DNA of 64,000 bases. It comes from DASPGQ01 sp035457705. GTDB lineage: Bacteria; Acidobacteriota; Vicinamibacteria; Marinacidobacterales; SMYC01. Below the pieces are notes generated by a model. It did no database searches, had not been told where the DNA came from, and worked only from the letters and a program-made list of their open reading frames with translations. Position 1 is the stretch's first letter. Each line of letters begins with the position of its first letter. Shown one piece after another: positions 1 through 8,005 of the stretch. The position numbers and the translations under genes are program-made. The stretch spans positions 1 through 64,000 of the forward strand of contig DATIBD010000011.1 of the NCBI GenBank assembly GCA_035457705.1. The letters run 5' to 3'.

Positions 1-684
1 CTCTTCTCCCGGGTCACGATCTCTCTCGATGCGACGAGCCGGGACTCCTATCGGTCGGTACGCGGCTTGGACGCCCTCGCCGCCGTGGAGGACGGCGTCG
101 CCCGGCTCCGCCGCTTGGCTCCCGAGCTTCCCGTTGCGGCACGTTCGACGCTCCACAAATGGAACTTTCGCGAGCTTCCGCGGCTCGTCGAAAAAGCGCG
201 CACCATGGAGCTCGACTCCATCTCGTTTCTCGCCGCGGACGTTTCGACCTTGGCTTTCGGACGACACCATCTTCCCACCGCCGACGATTTGATCCTGGAC
301 ACGAACGAGGTCGACGAGATGCGGTCGATCGTCGAAGACACCATCGAGAACGAGGCCGAAGCCTTTCGGTCGGGGCGAATCGCCGAAAGCCCCGACAAGC
401 TCCGCCGAATCCCGGCTTACTACGCCGCTCTTTTGGGTGAGGGACCGTTTCCGCGCGTCTCCTGCAACGCGCCCTGGATCTCGGCAGTGATCGAGGCGAA
501 TGGTGACGTTCGACCCTGCTTCTTTCACGCGGTGGTCGGGTCCTTGCGGGAAAGACCGCTGACCGAGATCCTCAGGGAGGATCTTCCCGCCTTTCGCAGC
601 GAGCTGGACGTCGAAAGAAACAGCCTGTGTCAGCGATGTGTGTGCTCGATTCGAGTCGGCCCCAGGAGCCCGTTATGGCACTGA
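1..684 (+). CDS. Radical SAM/SPASM-type protein, 5' end cut by the window edge
   Basis: The frame is open from the first base, so the start and the CxxxCxxC cluster-binding part lie outside the window. The visible part begins with VTISLDATS, which resembles the strand and loop of radical SAM barrels where SLDG-type motifs occur. It ends with a cysteine-rich stretch (SCNAP, then RPCFFH, then CQRCVC) typical of a SPASM-like auxiliary iron-sulfur domain. It is the first visible gene of a tight plus-strand operon and overlaps the next gene by 10 bases. Radical SAM/SPASM enzymes modify peptides or small molecules; the substrate cannot be read from the sequence. Confidence 0.8.
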   Translation, partial: LFSRVTISLDATSRDSYRSVRGLDALAAVEDGVARLRRLAPELPVAARSTLHKWNFRELPRLVEKARTMELDSISFLAADVSTLAFGRHHLPTADDLILDTNEVDEMRSIVEDTIENEAEAFRSGRIAESPDKLRRIPAYYAALLGEGPFPRVSCNAPWISAVIEANGDVRPCFFHAVVGSLRERPLTEILREDLPAFRSELDVERNSLCQRCVCSIRVGPRSPLWH

Positions 685-1490
685 CCGCGGAAGCCCTGAT
701 TGAGACCCAAAGGGCCTTCGACACCGTCGCCGATATCTACGATGAGGACAACGAGAGAAATCCGGTACTTCGCGAGATGCGACGCCACACGCGAAACGCC
801 GTGCGCGAGCTCGCGCCGGAAGGATCCACGCTACTCGATCTCGGCTGCGGCCCGGGAGCCGATGCCGAGTTCTTCGGCCGCCGAGGCTACCGGGTGGCAG
901 CCATCGACTGGTCGCCCGAGATGGCTCAGGAGGCACAGAGGAGAGCTCGTGCTTCGGGACTCGAGGATCGGGTCACCGTGCGTCACCTGGGGATTCACGA
1001 GCTCGACCGGCTTGGCGACGCCACATTTGCTTGCGCCTATTCCAGCCTGGGACCGCTGAACTGTGTCCCCGACCTCGCGGCCGCCGCCCGCCTGATTGGC
1101 GAACGCCTCTGCCCCAGAGGATGCCTCGTCGCTTCCGTGATCGGTCGTATTTGTCCCTGGGAGATTGCCCTCTACGGTCTCCGTCGAGATTTCGACCGTA
1201 TCCGCGTGAGGTTCTCGCCGGACTTCGTTCCCGTTCCCTTCTACGGCCGAACCGTTTGGACTCGCTACTACGACCCGACGGAGTTGGAGACGGCGTTCGC
1301 CGCCTCGGGTTTCACCCGAGTCTCCCTCCGGTCGCTCGGGCTACTGATGCCGCCGCCCTACCTTTCGGGATTTGCCGAGCGCCATCCGAGGTGGCTCGCG
1401 CTGCTCGGACGCGTCGAGGACTGGATCGGCTCCTGGCCGCTCTTTCGGCGCTGGGGCGACCACTTTCTCATCGTGATGCGGAAAGCGTGA
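675..1490 (+). CDS. Class I SAM-dependent methyltransferase
   Basis: This is a 271-residue protein with a clear motif I (LLDLGCGPGAD, about residue 55) followed by an acidic strand end (AAIDWS), as in Rossmann-fold SAM methyltransferases. I chose ATG 675 because AGGAG lies 7 bases upstream and the start overlaps the end of the preceding gene; an in-frame start at 627 would run deep into that gene. Its stop overlaps the GTG of the next gene in GTGA, so translation is probably coupled. The C-terminal 80 residues are rich in Trp, Arg and Leu and may recognise the substrate. The methyl acceptor is unknown; the flanking radical SAM genes suggest a natural product or lipid. Confidence 0.85.
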   Translation: MALTAEALIETQRAFDTVADIYDEDNERNPVLREMRRHTRNAVRELAPEGSTLLDLGCGPGADAEFFGRRGYRVAAIDWSPEMAQEAQRRARASGLEDRVTVRHLGIHELDRLGDATFACAYSSLGPLNCVPDLAAAARLIGERLCPRGCLVASVIGRICPWEIALYGLRRDFDRIRVRFSPDFVPVPFYGRTVWTRYYDPTELETAFAASGFTRVSLRSLGLLMPPPYLSGFAERHPRWLALLGRVEDWIGSWPLFRRWGDHFLIVMRKA

Positions 1491-2965
1491 TCCTCTTCTA
1501 CAATCCCCTCTCGACGACACCCGGCAAGCAGCCGCTGCCGCTTTCGTTGATGTCGCTCGCCGCCGTGGTCGAGGGGAATGAGCCCTGGCAGCTCGTCGAC
1601 GGAAATCTCGTCCCCGACCCCGCCCCGGCCATCATCGCCGCGGCTCGCGAGGCTCGGCTCGCCTCGCCCGTCCTCGCGGTCACGGTGATGCCCGGACCTC
1701 AGCTCACGCAAGCGGTCTCCGTTTGTCGACGCGTGCGCGCCGAGCTTCCGGAGCTTCCCATCGTCTGGGGCGGGTACTTCCCGACTCAGCACAGCGAAAC
1801 GGTCCTCGAGTCGCCATACGTCGATTTCGTCATTCGCTCTCAAGGCGAGATGGCGCTCCTCGAGCTCCTGCTGGTCCTGCGCTCGGGCGGGTCGTTCGCA
1901 AACGTCGGCAGCCTGTCCTGGAAGGACGACGTTGGCGGCATCGTCCACAATTCCCTTCGCCCTCTGAAATCCCTGAACGATCTGCCGGAACTGCCCTACC
2001 ACCGGGTCGCGATGGCGAACTACATTCGCGGGGACTATCTGGGCTCCCGCACCGTCGCCCACAACTCGTCGTTCGGCTGTCCGTTCGCGTGCAACTTCTG
2101 CGCCGTGGTCTCCATGTCGAATCGCAATTGGATCGCGCAGTCGCCCGCCCGGGTCGAGCGTGCGCTCCGAGGTCTTGCCCGAGCGTACGACATCGACGCC
2201 GTCCAGATGCACGACATGGATTTCTTCGTCTCCGAGGAACGCACTGCGGAGATCGCCGACCGCATAGCGGACCTCGGCATCGGATGGTGGGGACTCGGCC
2301 GGGTCGATACTCTCATGCACTACTCGGACGCCACCTGGCGAAAAATGGAGCGATCGGGATTGAAGATGGTCTTCTCGGGCGTCGAGTCGGGCTCGGACGA
2401 GATGCTCGAGCGAATGAACAAGGGCGGTAAGGCTTCGGCCCACCTGGCCATCGATCTCGCCCGGCGCATGCGCGAGCACGCCATCGTTCCCGAGTTCTCA
2501 TTCGTGCTCGGATCTCCGCCGGACCCTCTGGAAGACACCCAGCGCACTTTCGAGCTCATTCGGAAGATCAAACGGGTGAATCCCGCGACCGAGATCGTGC
2601 TCTACATGTATACGCCCGTGGCGCTCGAGGGGACACTCTATCTGGAGGCGCGGCAACAAGGTTTCGCCTTTCCCGAAACGCTCGAGGAGTGGGCCTCGGA
2701 TCGTTGGCGCGAGCTCTCGATGCGACGAGGCGATCGTCTTCCCTGGGTTCCACCACAGGTCAGGCGCCGGGTTCGCAACTTCGAGCGAGTTCTCAATGCG
2801 TTCTATCCGACGATCACCGATGACCGGCTGACGCGGTATCGCCGTGCCGTACTGAGAGCGATCAGCTCGTGGCGTTATCTTTTCCAGATTTACCGAGCGC
2901 CGTACGAGCTCCGGGTGCTCCATCGGCTCTGGAGATATCAGCGCCCCGAGACCACGGGGTTCTGA
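1487..2965 (+). CDS. Radical SAM protein of the B12-binding (cobalamin) class
   Basis: A 492-residue protein starting at a GTG that overlaps the previous stop. Residues 1 to about 150 look like the Rossmann-type N-terminal domain of B12-binding radical SAM enzymes, ending in VWGGYFPT and a VIRSQGE element common there. I do not see the DxHxxG cobalamin motif, so B12 binding is uncertain. The radical SAM cluster motif CPFACNFC is at about residue 200, followed by barrel elements (VFSGVESGSDEML, FSFVLGSPP). The C-terminus is basic and aromatic. Relatives perform methylations, ring contractions and rearrangements. The tight spacing to two methyltransferases points to one pathway. Confidence 0.85.
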   Translation: MILFYNPLSTTPGKQPLPLSLMSLAAVVEGNEPWQLVDGNLVPDPAPAIIAAAREARLASPVLAVTVMPGPQLTQAVSVCRRVRAELPELPIVWGGYFPTQHSETVLESPYVDFVIRSQGEMALLELLLVLRSGGSFANVGSLSWKDDVGGIVHNSLRPLKSLNDLPELPYHRVAMANYIRGDYLGSRTVAHNSSFGCPFACNFCAVVSMSNRNWIAQSPARVERALRGLARAYDIDAVQMHDMDFFVSEERTAEIADRIADLGIGWWGLGRVDTLMHYSDATWRKMERSGLKMVFSGVESGSDEMLERMNKGGKASAHLAIDLARRMREHAIVPEFSFVLGSPPDPLEDTQRTFELIRKIKRVNPATEIVLYMYTPVALEGTLYLEARQQGFAFPETLEEWASDRWRELSMRRGDRLPWVPPQVRRRVRNFERVLNAFYPTITDDRLTRYRRAVLRAISSWRYLFQIYRAPYELRVLHRLWRYQRPETTGF

Positions 2966-2968
2966 CCG

Positions 2969-3601
2969 GTGTTCTTTCGTCGGCCTCGCACTCTGGAACC
3001 CCAGGAAGCTTACGCTCTTTGGGCCGACACCTACCCTCCCTTCGCCCACAACGCGCTCATGGAGGTCGAGCAGGACGCCATGGAGAGAATGCTTCGCCCA
3101 CTCATGGCGCACCGCGTCCTCGATGTCGGCACCGGCTCGGGCCGCTACCTTCGCCTGCTCGCCCGCTCGGGCGCTCGAATGATCGTAGGGCTCGACCTAT
3201 CGGCGGCCATGCTCGAGCGCGCTCGCGACCTGTCGGTCCCATTGGTCCGGGCCGACGCCCGGCGACTGCCGGTCGCAGCCGGGTCTTTCGACCTCATCCT
3301 GGCCTCGCTCATGGTGGGAGACATCGACGACCTTCCCGCTTGGACGCACGAGATGTCGAGCGCGCTCCGACCGGGCGGCTCTCTCCTCTACTCGGATTTC
3401 CATCCTTCGTGGGTGGAGGCAGGTTGGCGTCGGACTTTCGAGACGCGCGACGGCCGATCGTGGATCGTGCCCTACAGCCCCCACGGCCTCGACGACCACC
3501 GGAGGTCCGTCACTCGAGCGGGACTCGAGATCGTCCACATGGAAGAGCCGATGTGGAAAGAGCGGCCAGTGCTGGTGGTCTTGCGGGCCGTGAAAAAATA
3601 G
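2969..3601 (+). CDS. Class I SAM-dependent methyltransferase (Methyltransf_11 type)
   Basis: A 210-residue protein beginning at GTG 2969, three bases after the previous stop. Motif I is VLDVGTGSGRYL (about residues 50-61), the acidic residue that binds SAM ribose follows in VGLDLS, and the LRPGGSLLYSDFHP element matches the fourth strand and post-motif region of small-molecule methyltransferases. The size and layout resemble the UbiE/COQ5-like group, but the substrate is unknown. It is the second methyltransferase in this operon, so the product may be methylated twice or at different stages. Confidence 0.85.
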   Translation: MFFRRPRTLEPQEAYALWADTYPPFAHNALMEVEQDAMERMLRPLMAHRVLDVGTGSGRYLRLLARSGARMIVGLDLSAAMLERARDLSVPLVRADARRLPVAAGSFDLILASLMVGDIDDLPAWTHEMSSALRPGGSLLYSDFHPSWVEAGWRRTFETRDGRSWIVPYSPHGLDDHRRSVTRAGLEIVHMEEPMWKERPVLVVLRAVKK

Positions 3602-3605
3602 AGCC

Positions 3606-4826
3606 GTGTGGCGAAGGTCCGTCTGTCTCGCCAACGCTCGAATCTTCACCGGGGGACGGCTTTCGAACTCGATCCGCTTTTCGTCACGCGTTCTCGAGGT
3701 CGGCGCTACGCCTCGGCGAGGCGATGTCGTCGTCGACCTTGACGGCGCCTTCGTCCTTCCGGGTCTCGTCAACGCACACGACCACCTCGAGCTGAATCAT
3801 TTCGGGAGGCTGAAGTTTCGTCCGACCTACCAGAGCGCGTCCGAATGGATCGATGACATGCGGCCGAGGCTTCGAGAGGATCCACGAATCCGGGAGGGCC
3901 GAGAGCAGCCGCTTTCCGATCGCCTGTTAATCGGAGGGCTCAAGAATCTTCTTTCCGGCGTCACCACCGTCGCCCACCACAACCCTTTCTATCGAGAGCT
4001 CCGCCGTTGGTTTCCCACTCGCGTCGTGCGCCGATATGGTTGGGCCCACTCTTTCTTCCTCGAGGGTCAGCCGGTCGGAGCCAACGGCGAGATGGCCACG
4101 GAGGTGAAACAGGCCTATCGGGCCACGCCTTCGGAAGCGCCGTTCCTCGTTCACGTCGCCGAAGGAATCGATCGTAGCTCCCGCGAAGAGCTGAAGCGCC
4201 TCGACGAGATCGGATGTCTCGCCAATAACACCGTTCTCGTGCACGGCGTCGGCATGTCTTTCGAGGATTGGGGGCTCGCTCGGGAACGAGGAGCGGGCCT
4301 GGTGTGGTGTCCTTCGTCGAATGAATTCCTGTTCGGGTGCACGGTATCGGTGCCCGCTTTTCTCCTCGGCTCGCTCGGCAAAGCCGCGCCGATCTGCCTC
4401 GGAACCGATTCACGCCTGACGGGCCCTCGCGATCTGCTCGAGGAGCTCCGCGCCGCGCGCGAAGCGGCGCCGTCGGTCACACCGACCGAGCTCCTTGGAA
4501 TGGTCACGACTACGCCGGCCCGTTTGCTCCGGTTGCCGCACGCGGGCGATCTCGTCCCAGGGGCCCCGGCGGATTTCATTATCGTCCCTCGGCTCGACGA
4601 GGATCCCGCCGGAGCTCTCCTCGCCGCTCGAAGAAGCGATCTTCTGCTCGTGAGCTTGGGGGGACGTCCGCTCGTGGGAGCTCCGGAGATGTCGCCGATC
4701 TTCACGGCGCGCCGCGTTGCGACGCGAACGGGACAGCTCGATGGCGCCGCGCGGCTCTTCGACCGAGCGCTGGCGCGTCGCATGGCGCGCTCGGCGATTG
4801 CCGAGAGTGGGCTCGAGCTGCTCTAA
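3606..4826 (+). CDS. Amidohydrolase-superfamily enzyme (cytosine deaminase/chlorohydrolase-like)
   Basis: A 406-residue protein, GTG start four bases after the previous stop. Visible metal-site elements are NAHDHLEL (HxH, about residue 57), LVHVAEG, VLVHGVG and a late LGTDSRL aspartate, in the order expected for the ATZ/TRZ-type amidohydrolases. The C-terminus has the usual small beta-sandwich signature GAPADFIIV. Members hydrolyse or deaminate heterocycles and related amides. As the last gene of the plus-strand operon it probably acts on the same unknown metabolite as the radical SAM and methyltransferase genes. It is convergent with the GMC gene, with 8 bases between stops. Confidence 0.8.
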   Translation: MWRRSVCLANARIFTGGRLSNSIRFSSRVLEVGATPRRGDVVVDLDGAFVLPGLVNAHDHLELNHFGRLKFRPTYQSASEWIDDMRPRLREDPRIREGREQPLSDRLLIGGLKNLLSGVTTVAHHNPFYRELRRWFPTRVVRRYGWAHSFFLEGQPVGANGEMATEVKQAYRATPSEAPFLVHVAEGIDRSSREELKRLDEIGCLANNTVLVHGVGMSFEDWGLARERGAGLVWCPSSNEFLFGCTVSVPAFLLGSLGKAAPICLGTDSRLTGPRDLLEELRAAREAAPSVTPTELLGMVTTTPARLLRLPHAGDLVPGAPADFIIVPRLDEDPAGALLAARRSDLLLVSLGGRPLVGAPEMSPIFTARRVATRTGQLDGAARLFDRALARRMARSAIAESGLELL

Positions 4827-4834
4827 TCTCGGAA

Positions 4835-6454
4835 TCAAAACGCCAGGTCGGCCACTCGCGTCGCGTTCGCCATCAACGTGAAGGTCAGGTTCTTGGCGGG
4901 AAGGCTCGGGAACGTCGTGCCGTCGACGAAATAGAGGTTGTCGAAATCCCGACTGCGGCAGACCTCGTCGGTTGTCGGCCCCGACCCGCTCGTGGACATC
5001 GGAATCGTTCCCGCGTAGTGCACGCTCGCCCCCATGGGGCGAATATGTGTGGCATTCTTGGGGGCGATGCAGCCGAGCTTGCGGAGAATGCGTCGAAAGC
5101 GCTTCGTGACCCGCGCGATCTTGGCGCTCTCGTTCGGCTCGGGAACATACTCGACCCGAAGCGTCGTCGATTCGCCGTTCCCGTCGACCTCGATCGACAG
5201 CTGATTCTCCTCTCGCCGGCGATCGGAGAAGTTGACGTTCAGCATCGCGAGGGCGCCGTGAATGTCTCGAAAAAGAGAGAGGCCGGTGCGCATCGACGTG
5301 GGAAAACTCGCGACGATGGGATGGATGAGCGCGGTCTTCAACGTCGTCACCAGACCATAGACGCGATCCCGTGCGTGTTCGGCGTCGAGCGCGATCACGA
5401 CCTGCTGGTACTGATAGCTCTCGGGATCGAACGGTTTGCCGATGAGGCCGAGGTTGACGAAAGGCATGAGCACCTGGCGATTGTCCAAAAGGCCCCGAAG
5501 CGTGAGCCGCTCGCCCGAATCCCGGTGGACGGCGTCCAGGAAGATCTTGGACGATGAAAGCGTTCCCGCGGCGAGAACGAGAGCTCCCACATCGACCTCG
5601 AGCCGGGTGTCATCGGTCACCGATCGTGCCACCACCTTGCGGACACGGTTGTTGGAGCCGAAAACGAAGTGGCTGACGTGCACGTCGGGTACATAGGTGA
5701 AACGGTCGTGCGCGAGGCACTCGCTCAACGTCAACGTGGGTACGTAAATCGAGTGGTTGGGGCACCCCCAGCGGCAGCGCCCGAGGTAGCCGCACGCCTT
5801 GCGGCCATTCAGATCCCGGCTCAGCGTCGCGACGCGTGCCCGGCCGACGTAGCATCCGTGGCTCCCGTTGAGAGCGGTTTTGCGCATCCGATAGGTCTCG
5901 AGGAGGACGCGCGAATGCTCGTCGAGAGTGAGAGGCGGAAGCAAACCATCTTGAACTGGGTAGAACCGAGTCAAGTCGTCCGCTTCGCCCGTCACCCCGA
6001 TTCGCCTTGCCACCGTCTCGTAGTAGGGCTCGAGGTCGGCATAGGTGAACGGGTAGTCCTCGAGATCCGCGTCGTTCAAAGGGTAGCAGCCGGCACACCA
6101 GATTTCGCCGAGCCCTCCGGCGGCAAAGGAAACCAGCGGGCTGAAGCCCGAGGTGGCGAGCTGGAAGCGGTCGAGCGGCTCCACCACGTAGTGTTGATTC
6201 GGGGCCAGCGCGTAATACTCCTCGTCATCATCGGGAAACGTGAGTGCCTCGTAATCCTTTCCCAGAAAGAACTGGACCGGGTCGCTCACGCCGGTCTTGA
6301 GCTGCTCGAACGTCTCGGCGACGCCCAACGGCTCCGGACGTCGGCGACCCACGTCGAGCATCACGACACGACGGCCCTTTTCGAGGGCGGTCAGCGCGAA
6401 GTGCACCCCGCTCGCACCGGAACCGACGACGACTACCGGATCCAACTCACTCAT
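4835..6454 (-). CDS. GMC-like FAD-dependent oxidoreductase
   Basis: A 539-residue flavoprotein. The N-terminus has the dinucleotide-binding motif VVVVGSGASG followed by an acidic strand end (MLDVG). The C-terminus has the GMC-type end FVDGTTFPSLPAKN and an NLTFTLMANA helix, and a GASVHYAGTIPM stretch precedes it. A cysteine cluster (CGYLGRCRWGCPN, about residue 250) is like that of larger GMC relatives and sterol/sugar oxidases. I chose ATG 6454 because the FAD motif starts a few residues later and the codon overlaps the upstream epimerase stop by 8 bases; a longer in-frame start at 6580 lies inside the epimerase. It probably oxidises an alcohol of the product handled by this minus-strand group. 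Confidence 0.85.
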   Translation of the reverse strand: MSELDPVVVVGSGASGVHFALTALEKGRRVVMLDVGRRRPEPLGVAETFEQLKTGVSDPVQFFLGKDYEALTFPDDDEEYYALAPNQHYVVEPLDRFQLATSGFSPLVSFAAGGLGEIWCAGCYPLNDADLEDYPFTYADLEPYYETVARRIGVTGEADDLTRFYPVQDGLLPPLTLDEHSRVLLETYRMRKTALNGSHGCYVGRARVATLSRDLNGRKACGYLGRCRWGCPNHSIYVPTLTLSECLAHDRFTYVPDVHVSHFVFGSNNRVRKVVARSVTDDTRLEVDVGALVLAAGTLSSSKIFLDAVHRDSGERLTLRGLLDNRQVLMPFVNLGLIGKPFDPESYQYQQVVIALDAEHARDRVYGLVTTLKTALIHPIVASFPTSMRTGLSLFRDIHGALAMLNVNFSDRRREENQLSIEVDGNGESTTLRVEYVPEPNESAKIARVTKRFRRILRKLGCIAPKNATHIRPMGASVHYAGTIPMSTSGSGPTTDEVCRSRDFDNLYFVDGTTFPSLPAKNLTFTLMANATRVADLAF

Positions 6455-7913
6455 CCCTGACTCGGACCGGGCCCAGCCATCGCATCGCGAGACCGAGAGC
6501 CGCGAGCGGCGGAGTGGCGATGAGCAAACACAGGGCGTGGGAGCTCGCTCTTGCCCAAAGCTTGGCCCAGATCCACGCACCGGAGCCGCCGGTGGCGGAA
6601 TCGATTCGTCGGAAAGCCGATGGATCGCACTCGAGCAACGCCACCATCAGGACGAGCTTCTTGCGCACGATGGAACGTCTCCGAAAGACGCTCGTGTAGG
6701 CGTCGACGAGCCTCGTCGCCGCGGGCGAGAGTCGGGACAAACTCAACAGGACACCGTCGAACCGATTGCCGGGAACGTTCGTCCGTGCGTCGGGACGTTC
6801 GTGGTAGCGGACGTATTGCTCCTTTAGATAATCGCTCGGCACGTCTCCCGTCAGGAAACGATGGAAAAGGTCGCATTCGCGCTGGAGCTCCGCCACGCGA
6901 TCGAGGGCGGACGGCGGGGGAGAAGGAAGACGCAGGACTGCGTCCAAGCCCTTCATTCGTGTTTTGCGCTCGTCCACGAAAGAGCTGGGCTCTACGGTCC
7001 CGTCGTTCGCAAAAAGGGCCAGCTGGCCGCTCGTCAGCGGAAGAACAGGCAGAAGCAGGGGCTCGAGCAGACTCAGGGAGGTTCGAACGGCGCCGAGAGG
7101 TAGATGCAGCGGCCTGCTCGCCCGACCGAATCGAGCCCGCCCGATCGAGCTCATGAGCTCTTCGATGGTCATGACCTCGGGACCGCCCAGCTCGATGATC
7201 TCTCCCCGGAAGCGCCCCTCCGAGAGGATCGACATGATGGAGTCGATCAGATCGTCGACGAAGATGGGCTGGACCGGGGTCGTGCCGTCACCGAATACGG
7301 GCATGAGCCACCCGCCAGCCATCCGGGCAAGCCCCTCGGCCACGGGCGATCCGGGGCCGGTCACGATCGTGGGCCGGAGAATCGTGAAGGCCACGCCGCT
7401 TCGGGCGACGATTTGCTCCGCCTCGCGCTTCGAGTGCGCGTAGAAGTAACGCTGTTCGTCCCGGTACTTCACCGCGATCGTGCTGACGTGAAGGAGCTGC
7501 CGCACCCCCGCCGCCTTGGCGGCGTCGACCAGCGCCCGGGTGCCCTCTCGGTTCACTCTAAAATAATCGGTCGGCTTTGCCTTCCCGGTTACTGCCGCCA
7601 GATGGACCACGGTGTCGCAGCCTCGGAGCGCGTCCAGATAGGCGGCCGGCGTCCCGAGATCTCCACCGACGAGATCGAATCCGGACGCAGAGGCACCGTG
7701 GAGAGCGGGAGCAGACGGGTCCCGTACGAGACAAGCCACTCGCACGTAACGCGTGCGTTCCAGCCGCTGCAACAGACGCCGACCCACGTAGCCAGTCGCC
7801 CCGGTGATGAAAAGGGACGGCCTCGAGCGGCCAGGCTTGGAGGCGGGCCCCCGCTCACTCGATTCGACGGCGGATTTCGAGCTCTCCACCTCTCGAGCGA
7901 TCCCGCTCTTCAA
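6447..7913 (-). CDS. NAD(P)-dependent epimerase/dehydratase with C-terminal extension
   Basis: Residues about 33-300 form a short-chain extended Rossmann domain: FITGATGYVGRRLLQRL binds the nucleotide, a YxxxK-type catalytic pair is seen in YFYAHSKREAEQ, and FVDDLIDSI is a typical late element. About 180 further residues do not belong to the family and end in a probable membrane segment (ALCLLIATPPLAALGLAM). The start is uncertain: TTG 7913 gives 488 residues, and GTG codons a little downstream are possible. It overlaps the GMC gene by 8 bases and follows the membrane protein gene by 92 bases. The extension may be a second domain that acts on a lipid-linked substrate. Confidence 0.75.
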   Translation of the reverse strand: MKSGIAREVESSKSAVESSERGPASKPGRSRPSLFITGATGYVGRRLLQRLERTRYVRVACLVRDPSAPALHGASASGFDLVGGDLGTPAAYLDALRGCDTVVHLAAVTGKAKPTDYFRVNREGTRALVDAAKAAGVRQLLHVSTIAVKYRDEQRYFYAHSKREAEQIVARSGVAFTILRPTIVTGPGSPVAEGLARMAGGWLMPVFGDGTTPVQPIFVDDLIDSIMSILSEGRFRGEIIELGGPEVMTIEELMSSIGRARFGRASRPLHLPLGAVRTSLSLLEPLLLPVLPLTSGQLALFANDGTVEPSSFVDERKTRMKGLDAVLRLPSPPPSALDRVAELQRECDLFHRFLTGDVPSDYLKEQYVRYHERPDARTNVPGNRFDGVLLSLSRLSPAATRLVDAYTSVFRRRSIVRKKLVLMVALLECDPSAFRRIDSATGGSGAWIWAKLWARASSHALCLLIATPPLAALGLAMRWLGPVRVRDE

Positions 7914-8005
7914 AAGGCCTTTCCTGATGGGATGAGGAGCGCCGCGCGTCGAAGGAGAGCCATGCGGGGCGCTATGTTATTCCAGATCGACGAGTGAGTC
8001 ATTCG

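Noticed and set aside
1031..1486. Extended N-terminus of the B12-type radical SAM protein
   Set aside because: The upstream frame lies inside the methyltransferase gene and reads as Arg/Pro-rich; the GTG overlapping the previous stop fits the operon.
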